Source: Auricularia sp. M13 (Eukaryota; Basidiomycota; Agaricomycetes; Auriculariales; Auriculariaceae). From it: DNA of 64,000 bases. Numbering within the stretch: the stretch's first letter is position 1; every line of letters begins with the position of its first letter. The notes beneath the pieces are model-generated. The model saw only the letters and a list, made by a program, of their open reading frames with translations, was not told the origin of the DNA and did no database searches. A program made the position numbers and the translations under genes. The DNA lies in the NCBI GenBank assembly GCA_037042915.1, contig CM073197.1, positions 1,054,001 through 1,118,000 on the forward strand, written 5' to 3'. Shown one piece after another: positions 24,221 to 34,224 of this stretch.

Positions 24221-26467
24221 ATGACGCCCTGGACGCAGGATGAGGACAACGTGCTGCTGCAGCAGATCGCGGTGTATGGCACCAAGGACCAGTGGCGCCA
24301 GATTGCGGAGGCCATCCCGGGGAGGTGCGTGCAGGTTCTCACACGCCTGCAGCTCGCTGATTCGGACGTCCTCGCATTGTCGCTCGCTGGATCGCCAACA
24401 CCCGCTCGCTGCTCACTATCGCTCGCTGCGTCCGCAGGACGAACAAAGCGTGCCGCAAACGCTGGCTGCACTCGCTCTCGCCGGACGTGAAGAAGACGCT
24501 GTGGAGCGCGGAGGAGGACGCGGCGCTGCTCGCGCTGCACGCCGCGCACCCGGGGCGCTGGGCGGCCATCGCGCGCGGCATCCCCGGCCGCACGGACGAC
24601 GCGTGCAGCAAGCGCTACCGCGAGGCGCTCGACCCCGCGCTGCGCAAGGACGGCTGGTCCGCGCGCGAGGACGACGAGCTGCTGCAGATGGTCGCCCGGT
24701 TCGAGGGACGGTGGACTAAGGTCGGCCAGGCCATGAGCAGGAGTAGTCTTGCGTGTCGCAATCGGTGAGTCTTTTTGAATTTGTGGGAGGGTGTGCGGAT
24801 GGAGGGGTGGGAGGGTGCTGATACCTAGCTTTGCGCGCTACTTTAGATATAGGATGCTGCAGCGCAAGATCCAGATGCAAACTCAAACTCAAAGTCAAAC
24901 GCCAAATGCAGCTTTAACAACAACAACAGCAACAACAGCAGCATCGACGTCAACTTCAACTTCAACGTCAACTCCCAGCCCGTCGCCTGTCGAGTCAGAC
25001 CGTATCCAGGATCTTCAGCAGCACTCAGACTGGCCGGCACCCTCGGATACGCCGGTCGACGCCAGCCTCGCGCTGGGATGGGGCGGCTTCCCGTACGCGT
25101 CGCAGCTTATGCCGTCGTGGCAGGTCACGGCGCACCAGCAGGACACTGCGGTGTTTGCCATCGACCCGTCCTTGCAGCAGCAGCCGCTCGAGCTTCATCT
25201 TCAAACGGAGCTCGACGCCCCGAGTGGGAGCGGCACTTCAGCTCTTTCGTCGCCGCAGGACGGTCCCGCAGCCGTTCTACCAGCCGTCTGACGTCGACTA
25301 TGGCCGGCTGGACTTGCACGACGACATGGAGGTGGATATGGATATGCAGCATGTGTATGCGTCTCCCGACGTGCACGCGCAAGCACCGGACGAGCAGCAG
25401 CTCTCGCCCGCCGAGCCTCTCCCCGATGCATACGTGCCGGTGCCATCGTTGGATCTCGACAGCGGCGGCGCATCCATCCCTGACGGCGCCGGGTCCTCCT
25501 CCCCCTCAACATCCACGTCCACCACCGTAGCGCACACACGGCCCGCAAAACGGCGGCGCGTGGACGGCGGCGCGACGTCGCGCCTGTCGTCCGTGCGCGC
25601 GGTGACGTCCGACGCGGCGACGCTGGCGTACGCGTGCGGGCACGCCGCGTGCTGGCCGCTCGTCGAGCGCGAGATGCACCAGCAGGACAGCGGCACGGGG
25701 GCGGGGGCGAGCACGGTGCGCTTCGCGACGAGCGCGGACCTCATGGCGCACAAGAAGGCCGCGCACCCCGGCGCCGCGGAGGACAAGATCTTCCGATGCG
25801 CGCTGCCGGGGTGCGGCAAGGCGTGGAAGGTGCGTGCGCTACGGCGTTGGGGGGTGGGGGGCTAATGCGCGTTGCTCCCTGTCTCTGGTGGTGGGCGACA
25901 GAATATCAATGGCATCCAGTATCATCTGCAAGTGTGCGTCGTCGTCGTCATCGTTATCGCCGTCCTGATCGCTGAGCGCGCGCATGCAGCTCGCGCGCGC
26001 ATTTCCGCACCGCCGTGAACCGGGTCAAATGCACCACCTCCACCACTACCAACACTGACACCAACACCAACGCCGGACCGGGAGATCAAGGTCAACTCCA
26101 AGAAGCCGCCCGTGCAAAGGCGGCGGAACTCGGACGTCCGAAGAAGCTGTACACCTGCCCGCGCGACGGGTGTCCGAATCGGTACAAGCAGCTCAGCGGG
26201 CTCAAGTATCATTTGACGCATGTGAGTCCCGCCCGCGTTGAGTGTTCCGTCCTGTCTCTGTCTGCTGTTGGGTGTTCCGTCCTGTCTGCATTCTGCTGTT
26301 GGGTGTTCCGTCCTGTCTGCATTCTTATCTTGCATGCCACTGTGCGCCAATCTCCCTACTTACTTGCCTGGTTTATTTAGGGCCATCCGGAAAATCCGCC
26401 GCTGCAGCTGGACGAGCTGCCGCATCAGCTGCGGCGCCAGCTCGGCGCTGTCGCGCCTGTGGCTTGA
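24221..26467 (+). CDS. Myb-type plus C2H2 zinc-finger transcription factor
   Basis: The ATG at 24221 begins three tandem Myb/SANT repeats: TPWTQDEDNVLLQQI...ACRKRWLHSLSP, LWSAEEDAALLALH...ACSKRYREALDP and GWSAREDDELLQMVARFEGRW...ACRNRY. A Thr/Ser/Gln-rich linker and an acidic middle follow, with a basic patch, AKRRRVDGG, that could be a nuclear localisation signal. The C-terminus carries C2H2-like units: YACGHAACWPLVER...HKKAAH, FRCALPGCGKAWKNINGIQYHL and YTCPRDGCPNRYKQLSGLKYHLTH, followed by GHPENPPLQLDELP as in SFP1-like factors. Introns at 24326-24440, 24764-24845 and in the finger region join cleanly. One single-base frame discrepancy lies near 25250-25275 in the linker. The product is a nuclear DNA-binding regulator whose targets are unknown. 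Confidence 0.85.
26242..26325 (+). repeat. Tandem 31-bp repeat inside an intron
   Basis: Three successive copies of a roughly 31-bp unit start at 26242, 26272 and 26303; the second and third match exactly over the shared part. They sit in the intron between LTH and GHP of the transcription-factor gene. The intron is thereby lengthened to about 160 nt, against about 50 nt for its neighbours. Confidence 0.85.
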
Positions 26468-26749
26468 CGGGGCCGATGCTTTTATCAGGTCAGCCTTGGT
26501 CGTGAACGTTGTCCTTTTACGCTTGTCTGCTCGTAGGGTCGTAGGAGTACGGGAACCAAGTAATTGTATGTAAAGATGTGCTAATACGGGGTGTACGCGC
26601 GGACGGAGGGAAGAAATAGAACGGAAATTTCAACGCTTGCCATAGCCGAAAACCTGCGACTGCTTGTGGGCGACGATACTCGAGGGATACAGCACTATGA
26701 TAGCAGCAAGATGGGAGTACAGGTACTATACATTGATACACGCAAGATC

Positions 26750-28186
26750 TTACGAGTCCAGCGACCGAGCTGACTTCTCTAACGCGTCGCGATTCGCGCG
26801 TTTGGCTTCCTTCATGACTTCCTCTATCTTCCGACCGAGATACTCCAGCTCCCTCTACGCATATTATATGAGTTCCGCAGACCACGGAGCCACGATGACG
26901 ACGCACCAGCTCTTGGTCTAGCGTCAAGATTTCCCTGCACTGGATTAGCACGAGTACATCCTAAATGAGTGATTCGCTCAGCGCTTACATTGCCTTAATC
27001 TCGGACTGAAACAGGCAGAAAGCGAGAGTCAGTGGAACTCATGCAGGTCGGAACGATGGCTCACATGGAAGTTGGCCGCATTCGACTGGTAGTCGACCAG
27101 ATAGCGCCGCACCATGCCCAGCTGGGCCTGCACGTCGTTCGTCGCGTCGTAGATGCCCTGTATACTGCGCACGTTGCGCTTGGCGACCTTGACCGCGTGC
27201 GAGCCGGCCTCCCAGACGCGCTGCGGGAGCGAGCGCTCGTTCAGGCGGCGCTGGATGTCCGCGCCGGCGGCGAGCGCGTGGCGGCGCACGTCGCTCGCGG
27301 CGCTGAGCCCGGCGTGCGTGTGCAGCAGCGTGCGGTCGATGAGCCGGATGAGCTCGTCGACGCCCGCGCGCGACGAGGCGGACAGCTGCGCGAGCAGGCG
27401 GTGCAGCTCGCGCTCGTCCGCGCGCCCCGCGTTGTGCATGGCGACGATCGCGTCGCGCACGCGCGCGATCCAGCGGTCGATGGACGAGAAGGCCTGCCAG
27501 CCGACGCGGTTGATCTCCGACACGCCGTCCTCGACGCGCATCACGACGTCCTTGAGCTCGGCGAGCGAGTCCGCGAGCCGCGGGCCGTCCGGGATGTCGT
27601 CCATGATGGACACCGCGTCCGACATGGCCCATAAAGCTGATTGATATAAATTCAGTATCGATTCTATGAGAATTTTTGGCGTTCATTATGCTTACTCGAT
27701 ATACGACACGCGGTCGGAGAGCGAGGCCTGCATGCCTCGTGCAAACGACTCGAATACCTGAAACACGCGTCAATCGTCTTCAAACAAGGAAACTTGTGCA
27801 CCACGCACATCGAGCGAGGTGACTGCGGTATGCTTTACTCGATGTGCAGCCAGTTCAAGAGTGATCGGCTCGTTGAAGGACGCCGGCGAGCAGCCCCATC
27901 GCGGGCCAGGAAGACGGCACCAAGCTCTCGCGCCGAGCGAGCCAGCCGATCCCAGAACACTCGCCGTTCCAGTAGCAAGCCTAAATGCCAATTGCAGTAG
28001 ACGCCAGCCAGAGAGAAGTAGCGACTTGAAGTCGGTGTGCAGATTCACGAGCAGAGACACGCCGAGGACAACCAGCGTAGCGAGCGCGGTGTATGTGCAT
28101 AGCGTGGATATGTACTCCTGAAGCCCGTATTCAAGGATATTTCGCCGTCTTCGCCGTGCGGCCGAAGGTGGAGGCGAGGCGGGCAT
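26750..28186 (-). CDS. Unknown membrane-anchored coiled-coil protein
   Basis: The ATG at 28186 starts a short basic N-terminus (PPPSAARRRRRNILEYGLQE) and a hydrophobic span, YTALATLVVLGVSLLVNL. After introns the exons read VFESFARGMQASLSDRVSYI, then a long exon (about 27075-27640) of predicted helices: SLAELKDVVMRVEDGVSEIN, VGWQAFSSIDRWIARVRDAI, ELHRLLAQLSASSRAGVDEL and IYDATNDVQAQLGMVRRYLV. Small 3' exons give SEIKAM, EILTLDQEL and LEYLGRKIEEVMKEAKRANR, ending ALEKSARSLDS at 26750. The heptad-like pattern suggests an elongated coiled coil attached to a membrane. I do not recognise the family, and the junctions between 27650 and 28020 are not fully resolved. Confidence 0.6.
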
Positions 28187-29901
28187 GAAGAAGTGACGTG
28201 CGGCGCAGATCCATTGGAGAAGCCGCGAGGTGTCATTTGATTCCGGATTTTCAATGACAACAATCTATTCTTCTACACCTCCAGGCAGGTGCATAATCAG
28301 TAAAACTGAGTGCTATAGACTACATAAAAATCAAGCAAATATTTTCACTATGCACTCTGCACTAAATGGCAGTAAATATGCCCTGCATCACTTCGGAAAC
28401 GCTGTAGAGGATCTGTACGAGCGACAAGTGTATTTTAGATTTTTAATTACCCGTGAGATATGAAGACGGTGAGCAGATGTACCAGTGTGCGGGGTGAGCT
28501 GAACAACATTCCGCAGTGCGCGAGGAGTCTGCGATAAACAGGCGACATATGTAGGCGTGCGGCTTCAATCCCGAACTACGTGGCAATGACCAAATTCACA
28601 GCTGTGGATCCTCTTTCTGTTATAAAGCATATCGCAAGATAAAGTTGCATTGCAAACCTTCAGAACGTCGAATGCGGCATGGGAAATTTCGTCACTGGAA
28701 TGTGCCGTGGGAAGTAGACAGTTTGGCATCGAAGGCGCCGTTGTCAATGGCAATACACCCATAAGTCATCATCGTAAAAGAGCCCAATAGCCACCTCAGC
28801 GCGCGGTCCAGAATCTAGGCGCTGCCTGGTCAGGGAACGGGCCGCGAGGACATACAAATCGCAGATCGAGCAAGATAACTCGTTCAGGTGTAAGCGCTGT
28901 CGTTTCAAGAAAGCGCGTACAATTTACGCCGGCACAACTTCAGCCATGGCAATAAGGTAATGTGCCTGGTAAACAGGGGCATAGCAAAGCAGGGGGGTTA
29001 CTGTACGCGTGCAATCGGGGAAGACGGTCGGGCGGACACCCCATGCAGAGTAACAGACCGCGCCTTCTTTCAAGCGTTGAATGCTGGCGCTGCTGCCTAT
29101 CAATCAAAGCCCAAAGTTTTGGTGCACAAAATTGCCAGCAGCCACAGGATAGGTTGGAGGGCTGAACAGTCCGGCCGAAGAGCGTACGAGCTGCGGAAAA
29201 GACGGCCGAGTGCAGCCTGGGCAGATCTAGTGGACGGTCAAGGCAACGCAGAAATCAGATTGAGTAAGAGACATGCATTACGTGGCGCAAATGCGGTAGC
29301 GGATGGAGAGGCGCGTCTCGCAGTCAGGGCGGCTGTTGGTCACGACCGTCGACGTCGAGCTCGGGACGTGAACCGGTGAATGCTCAGGAACGGTGCTGTC
29401 GCCGTTGGCAGATCCATATGCTCAGAAATGTGGAGCCTGCCGTACAGTGTGGGAGAAAGCAAATGCCCGAGCGGGAAACAGGTCGCACGGCTGGGATTAG
29501 ATGGCAGCACGAATTGACAGTGGCCAGTGGCAGAGATCGAAAACATACCCAGGAAAGAGGTCGACGTGTGAGTGGCAAACAGTCAGGTTCCGGAGCATGA
29601 GAAACGATTTCGGCGTCCAGGAGTTTTTTTACTGACGCTGTTCACGTCCAGGACCGGGTTCAGACACCGAAAGTCACAAAAAATCCTCAGAAGGACAGCT
29701 GTCATAGATCGCAGGCAGGGAGGCGATACTGAGCAGCACCAGTGACAACCAGTCCGCGCCGTTGTCGTTGGAGGTCAAGCCATGTCCCGGTGACGGAACC
29801 GCGCCGGCAACTCCGACGACTCAGCTTGCTCGACTCGACCGCGACAGGCGCGTTTCTTCACATCTCTACTTCGTTGCTCGGGTCGCCTAGCGCATTGCGT
29901 T
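28187..29901. other. Gene-poor region upstream of PRP17
   Basis: About 1.7 kb separate two divergent genes. Base composition is more AT-rich at 28250-28450. Open frames are short and motif-free on both strands, and no tRNA, repeat array or transposon end is recognisable. Pyrimidine-rich DNA near 29840-29900 directly precedes the PRP17 ATG. Confidence 0.5.
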
Positions 29902-32240
29902 ATGACTCTTGTTGCCTACGACTCTGCGTCTGACTCTGACGATGCCACGGCTCAAGTGGCTGGTCCGGAGGACGCGTTTGCCATTTCCACGCTACCAGCT
30001 GCTAAAAGACCTCGCGTTGCTGGCCCAGAAAAGAGCGTCGACGCTGCGCCTGATGTCCTAGCAGAAGTATGGTTATTATACTTCCACTATGGTATAAGCT
30101 AACATCCCGGATATTCCTGCAGGACATTATGAACCTCACCTCGCTCGTAACTCGGCCTTCGGACACGCAGATGAACGTCAACATCCCATACGAAGACATG
30201 ATGCAGCCAGTCACCGGTCCCATGAATCCGTTCATGGACCGCAATAAGCTACCAAACCAGAACGCCATTGCTGGACATGTCGAGGAGCATGCTATGACCG
30301 ATCACTCGTTTCGCGCCCAGCACCTGTCGCACGTCGTACTTGGCTACTCCGCAAACCCTAGTCAGGACCCCTTAGCACCCCGGGTCGTTGGCGACGCTGC
30401 TCTTGCGGCGCAGAACAACGGCGCTACGCTCGATGTCATCCGTGCATCCCATAGCTCTCGGAAGGAGCTCAAGCGGAAACGCGGCAAAAAGGGCGACCTC
30501 GACGTCGTAGATGGCGAAGGCGCGTACGTGGGTCCTTGGGCGACGTGGACGGGCGACGACATTCGCGAAGACGCGCCGGACCAAGCGGAAATTGACGAGC
30601 TGGAGGCCGCCGACGCGGCTCTCGTAGCGGCCGGAGCTGCTGATCCAGAGTCGATCCGCCTCGGGAAGCTCAAACCCAAGAAGGGCTTTTTGGCTCGGAG
30701 AAGACGCAGTTCCACGGCAAGAGTCTCACGGACTATCAAGGCCGGACGTACATGGATCCGCCGTTTGGCGAGGCGCCACAGCTGGCCGCCGAAGCTGGCT
30801 CCCAGGAATGCTTCTTGCCCAAGACTTGTATCCACACGTGGACGGGGCACCAAGGCGGTGTCAGTGTCATTCGCACCTTTCCTAGCACGGGCCACCTCCT
30901 GCTCAGTGGCGGGATGGACACCAAGATCAAGGTGAGCAGCGCTCCGTTCTGCTTTCATCGTCCTTTCACTCTTCGGCATGACGTGCCGTGCTTGTTTTAC
31001 ACTCGTGTCTTTCCGTCGTGCGCTTGCGCTACTTGACCTTCGCTGGATGCTGAAACTTCGGCATTGCCCACCGGCAGCTATGGGACATTTATCGGGAGGG
31101 CAATTTGTTGCGGTCCTTCATGGGGCACACGAAGGCTGTCAAGGACGTCACCTTCACCAACGATGGCCGCAAATTCTTGTCTTGTGGATACGATCGTCAA
31201 ATGAAGCTGTGGGACACGGAGACCGGCCAGTGCTTAAAGGCATTTTCGAATGGCAAGACACCCTATGTGGTTCGGTTCCACCCGGACGACGACAAACAGC
31301 ACATCTTCCTGGCCGGCATGTCAGACAAGAAGATCATCCAGGTACGCGCGCACGTCGCTAAACGGACCGTCACGGCACGGGATGTGGGGAATTTAGGCTG
31401 ACTGGCTTCTTTTCTGTCTTCCCGGTGCAGTACGACATCAACAGCGGGGAGATCACCCAAGAATACGACCAGCACCTTGGGCCTGTCAATACAATCACTT
31501 TCGTCGACGAGAATAGACGATTCGTCACGACGTCGGACGACAAGACGATTCGCGCATGGGAATTTGACATCCCCGTCGTCATCAAGTACATTGCAGAGCC
31601 GCACATGCACTCGATGCCCGCGGTCACGCTTCATCCTAGCAGTGCGTACCGTTTAGTGTTTTCGTGTCGCGTTGTGGTTCCGCCAGCAACGCTTTGCGAT
31701 CTGAAACCACCCTACTGACGCGCGGCTGGCCGGGTGCAGAGAAATACTTTGCCGCGCAATCGCTCGATAACCAGATTCTGGTGTACAACACGGACAACTT
31801 CAGGCAAAACCGGAAGAAGCGGTTCGCGGGCCACGGCGTCGCGGGGTACGCGGCGCAGATTGGCTTTTCGCCCGACGGCCGCTGGATCTCCAGCGGCGAC
31901 GCGGGCGGGTGGGTCATCTTCTGGGACTGGAAGACGGGGCGGATCAAGAATCGCCTGCAGGCGCACTCGAAGGTCGTGATCGCGCACGAGTGGCTCCCAC
32001 ACGAAACGGTACGTCCCCATACCCATGCCCATACCCACGCCCACGCCCTGTACACCCTGTACGGCGAGTGGCGTGCTGTTTGCGGAGCGAGGTCGCGCGG
32101 GTGCTGACGCATTTGGCGCCCTTGCAGTCTAAAGTTGTCACGGCTTCGTGGGACGGTCTGATCAAGCTATGGGTACGCCCTGTCGTCTATTCCACCATGC
32201 CGGAGTTTGTGTGGATACTGACTGTGCTCATCAGGATTGA
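29902..32240 (+). CDS. PRP17: Pre-mRNA splicing factor PRP17/CDC40 (WD40)
   Basis: PRP17 acts in the second catalytic step of splicing. Seven exons (29902-30066, 30123-30931, 31078-31341, 31431-31641, 31740-32008, 32128-32172, 32235-32240) encode 589 residues once one base is restored. The conserved N-terminal block contains [18 protein letters not shown] and [15 protein letters not shown], then [18 protein letters not shown]. Seven WD40 blades follow, including [75 protein letters not shown] and [20 protein letters not shown]. The last exon is just GATTGA, giving the ending IKLWD. A T-run at 30687-30691 has five bases where six are needed (KKGF-FGSEK). In an essential single-copy gene this is best explained as a homopolymer sequencing error. 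Confidence 0.95.
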
Positions 32241-33348
32241 GTGCTGTAGCTGTAGGGGTTCGTCCGGGGCTTGCCTTGTGCCATGGCGCGCGACAGATCG
32301 GTTGCTCAGCGCAGCGCTCGCTATGATGATGTATATCGCAACTTTGCATAGATGTGTAACATTACTTCCACACGTGCGACCATTGGACAAAGGTCCCGGC
32401 GTCACTTGAACAAAGTCTGTGAGCTGGCGCTTGGAGCGTCTGGAATTTGCTGGAGATGGGGGTGTGTTATGTCATCCCCGTTCTACTGTTCAATGCATCG
32501 TATCTATCGTGGCTGGCCAGGGCCTGTCAGTGAATTCTTGCAGGCGCAATTGACAGTACTGTCTTTGGGTTGCGCAGATTTCGCAATCGGAAGACACTGG
32601 CAGGTGCGGTCGTATGTTGTTGCAGCGTCTGCGATTGGAAGGTCTGGATTGCTCCGGGCTCCTGGCAGGTGCGCGATAGGCAAGGGCGGGATGACACGTG
32701 AGAGGCAGCGTGCGGAGTGGAGGATGAGGTGCTACTGCTGGCCGCTGGACCACCAGGTTGGGTTGAATGGCGTGCCGAGTTGAGAAGACGTCTTGGCCGG
32801 AGGACGTCGGACAAGGTGTGAGTACATGATACATACGGTCTCGAGCATGCAGCAGCCAGAGAGGGCTGCGTGTGGTTCTGATCTGCTGCTGGGTGATGGA
32901 CAACTTGTAGCGCATGTGGGCATGGTACGGTTCTTGTTCAGATGGGAGGCCAACACCATACTGTACTAACTCGCTCTCTAACATCGAACAATCAACGAAC
33001 AGCCATTTGGATGCTGAGATTATCATTTAGGAGTTGTGTAATAGCTACCCTGGCGGTGTGAGGAGTAAGGTGGCGGGCATGCCAGGATTTTGCACGGCGT
33101 GCCTGGAGGTGAACAGAACTGAGCCGTGTTCGGGATGGATCCATGGCATCAGCTGGACGGGATAAGTCTACTGTAACTTAACTGGCGGGGGGCGTGACAG
33201 GGCCAACACTGCGGCCACAGCCGGGGCAGGAGTAAGTGCAGCCGTGCTCCGCCGCGTTCCTGATGGGCAGTGGGTCCGTCATAAAAGTCGTCCCGAAGCA
33301 TCTTTGCTTGCCTCCTGACTTCCCCTGCCTGTCCTCATACTCGCCGCC
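32241..33348. other. Intergenic region upstream of the repeat-peptide gene
   Basis: About 1.1 kb without a recognisable gene. Minus-strand open frames at 32490-33026 have no motif. The right end holds the promoter of the secreted repeat precursor, with a TATA-like element. Confidence 0.5.
33281..33287 (+). promoter_or_regulatory. TATA-like element of the repeat-peptide gene
   Basis: The sequence ATAAAAG lies 68 bases before the ATG at 33349, followed by a pyrimidine-rich leader. The spacing fits a fungal TATA element driving a regulated gene. This is inference from position and sequence. Confidence 0.5.
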
Positions 33349-34042
33349 ATGAAGCTGCAACCCATTGCCCTCGTGCTCTCCGTCGCCCTCGCCTACGCCG
33401 CCCCTGTGAGCCCCTCAACGCGCCCCCCGCCCGCCAAGCCTTGCTTATCGCCGTCTCAGGTCGTCCCCCCGCAGGACGAGCAGCTCGCACGCCGCGTATC
33501 AGACTGGCGCCGCTCGGACGAGGTGCGTTGGCCTCTCCTCGGACTGCGATCTGTGCTCAGTTCAGTTGCTGCAGGCACGGCGAGCGACACCTGACATCGA
33601 AGCCGTGCGTTTTTATCGATCCCGTTTTGGGGGGCAGGCATGCTCACCGTCTTCGCAGCGGGTATCAGACTGGAAGCGTGACGACGTTGAGGCTCGTGAG
33701 CCCGTGTCGGACTGGAAACGCGACGACGTAGAGGCCCGCGAAGCCCAGCCAGTATCAGACTGGAAACGCGAGCCAGAGCCAGAGCCCGTCTCCGACTGGA
33801 AGCGCAGGCCCGTGTCCGACTGGAAACGCGTTTCGGACTGGAAGCGCGTATCGGACTGGAAGCGGGACGACGTCGCTGCCCGCGAGCCCGTCAGCGACTG
33901 GAAGCGCACGCCGGTATCAGACTGGAAGCGGGTGTCGGACTGGAAGCGCTCAGAGTCGCCCGTCGAGGTGTGTTCTAGCTGCTTGCACACAAACGCAAAT
34001 GCCCGGCACTGATCGCTCCCCGTTTAGGCTCGCGACTCGTGA
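33349..34042 (+). CDS. Secreted Kex2-processed repeat peptide precursor (VSDWKR repeats)
   Basis: Exons 33349-33405, 33460-33522, 33575-33604, 33659-33967 and 34028-34042 join in phase 0 to 157 residues. A signal peptide (MKLQPIALVLSVALAYAA) is followed by a short pro-region and eleven copies of VSDW(K/R)R: one as VSDWRR in exon 2 and ten as VSDWKR in exon 4. Every copy ends in a dibasic KR/RR, the cleavage signal of the Golgi protease Kex2. Spacers are acidic (DDVEARE, DDVAARE) or X-Pro pairs (EPEPEP, RP, TP, QP), which dipeptidyl aminopeptidases of the Ste13 type can trim. Three junctions have copies directly abutting. Expected products are VSDWKR, trimmed to VSDWK or VSDW by a Kex1-like carboxypeptidase. 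There is no C-terminal CaaX, so it is not a classical basidiomycete lipopeptide pheromone. Function is unknown; a signalling or RiPP-type peptide is plausible. Confidence 0.85.
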
Positions 34043-34224
34043 ACATCTTCTGCATCGACACCCAAGACAGGTGTCCAGGAGGTACGCGCTCATCTGTCCA
34101 TGGCCCTTGCCCGGTCTGCTTAAGCCGCGACCATCACAGCGTTCGCAACGCCCTGGCGCCGTCTTCTCTTTTCCTTGTGCGTAACAACGGCGCAGATCGC
34201 GTTTACTTGGTCAACGTGTGCTAA
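34039..34224 (+). other. Cys-containing open frame overlapping the end of the repeat-peptide gene
   Basis: Immediately after the fifth exon's splice acceptor, a different frame stays open for about 60 codons. It reads VNIFCIDTQDRCPGG, then HGPCPVCLSRDHHSVRN, and ends YLVNVC and a stop at 34224. Five Cys and the absence of an ATG suggest either a 3' untranslated stretch or an alternative C-terminal exon of the precursor. No visible splice donor puts it in frame with exon 4, so I do not call it a gene. Confidence 0.3.

Noticed and set aside
27032-27634. 200-codon plus-strand open frame
   Set aside because: It mirrors the long helical exon of the minus-strand coiled-coil gene. The translation is Arg/Val-rich without motifs.
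33659-33967. CRISPR-like or non-coding satellite reading of the VSDWKR repeats
   Set aside because: Repeats are short, in frame and vary silently at the DNA level, with conserved amino acids; this is a coding repeat.
33349-34042. Basidiomycete lipopeptide mating pheromone
   Set aside because: There is no C-terminal CaaX box, and no STE3-type receptor gene or homeodomain mating gene is seen nearby.
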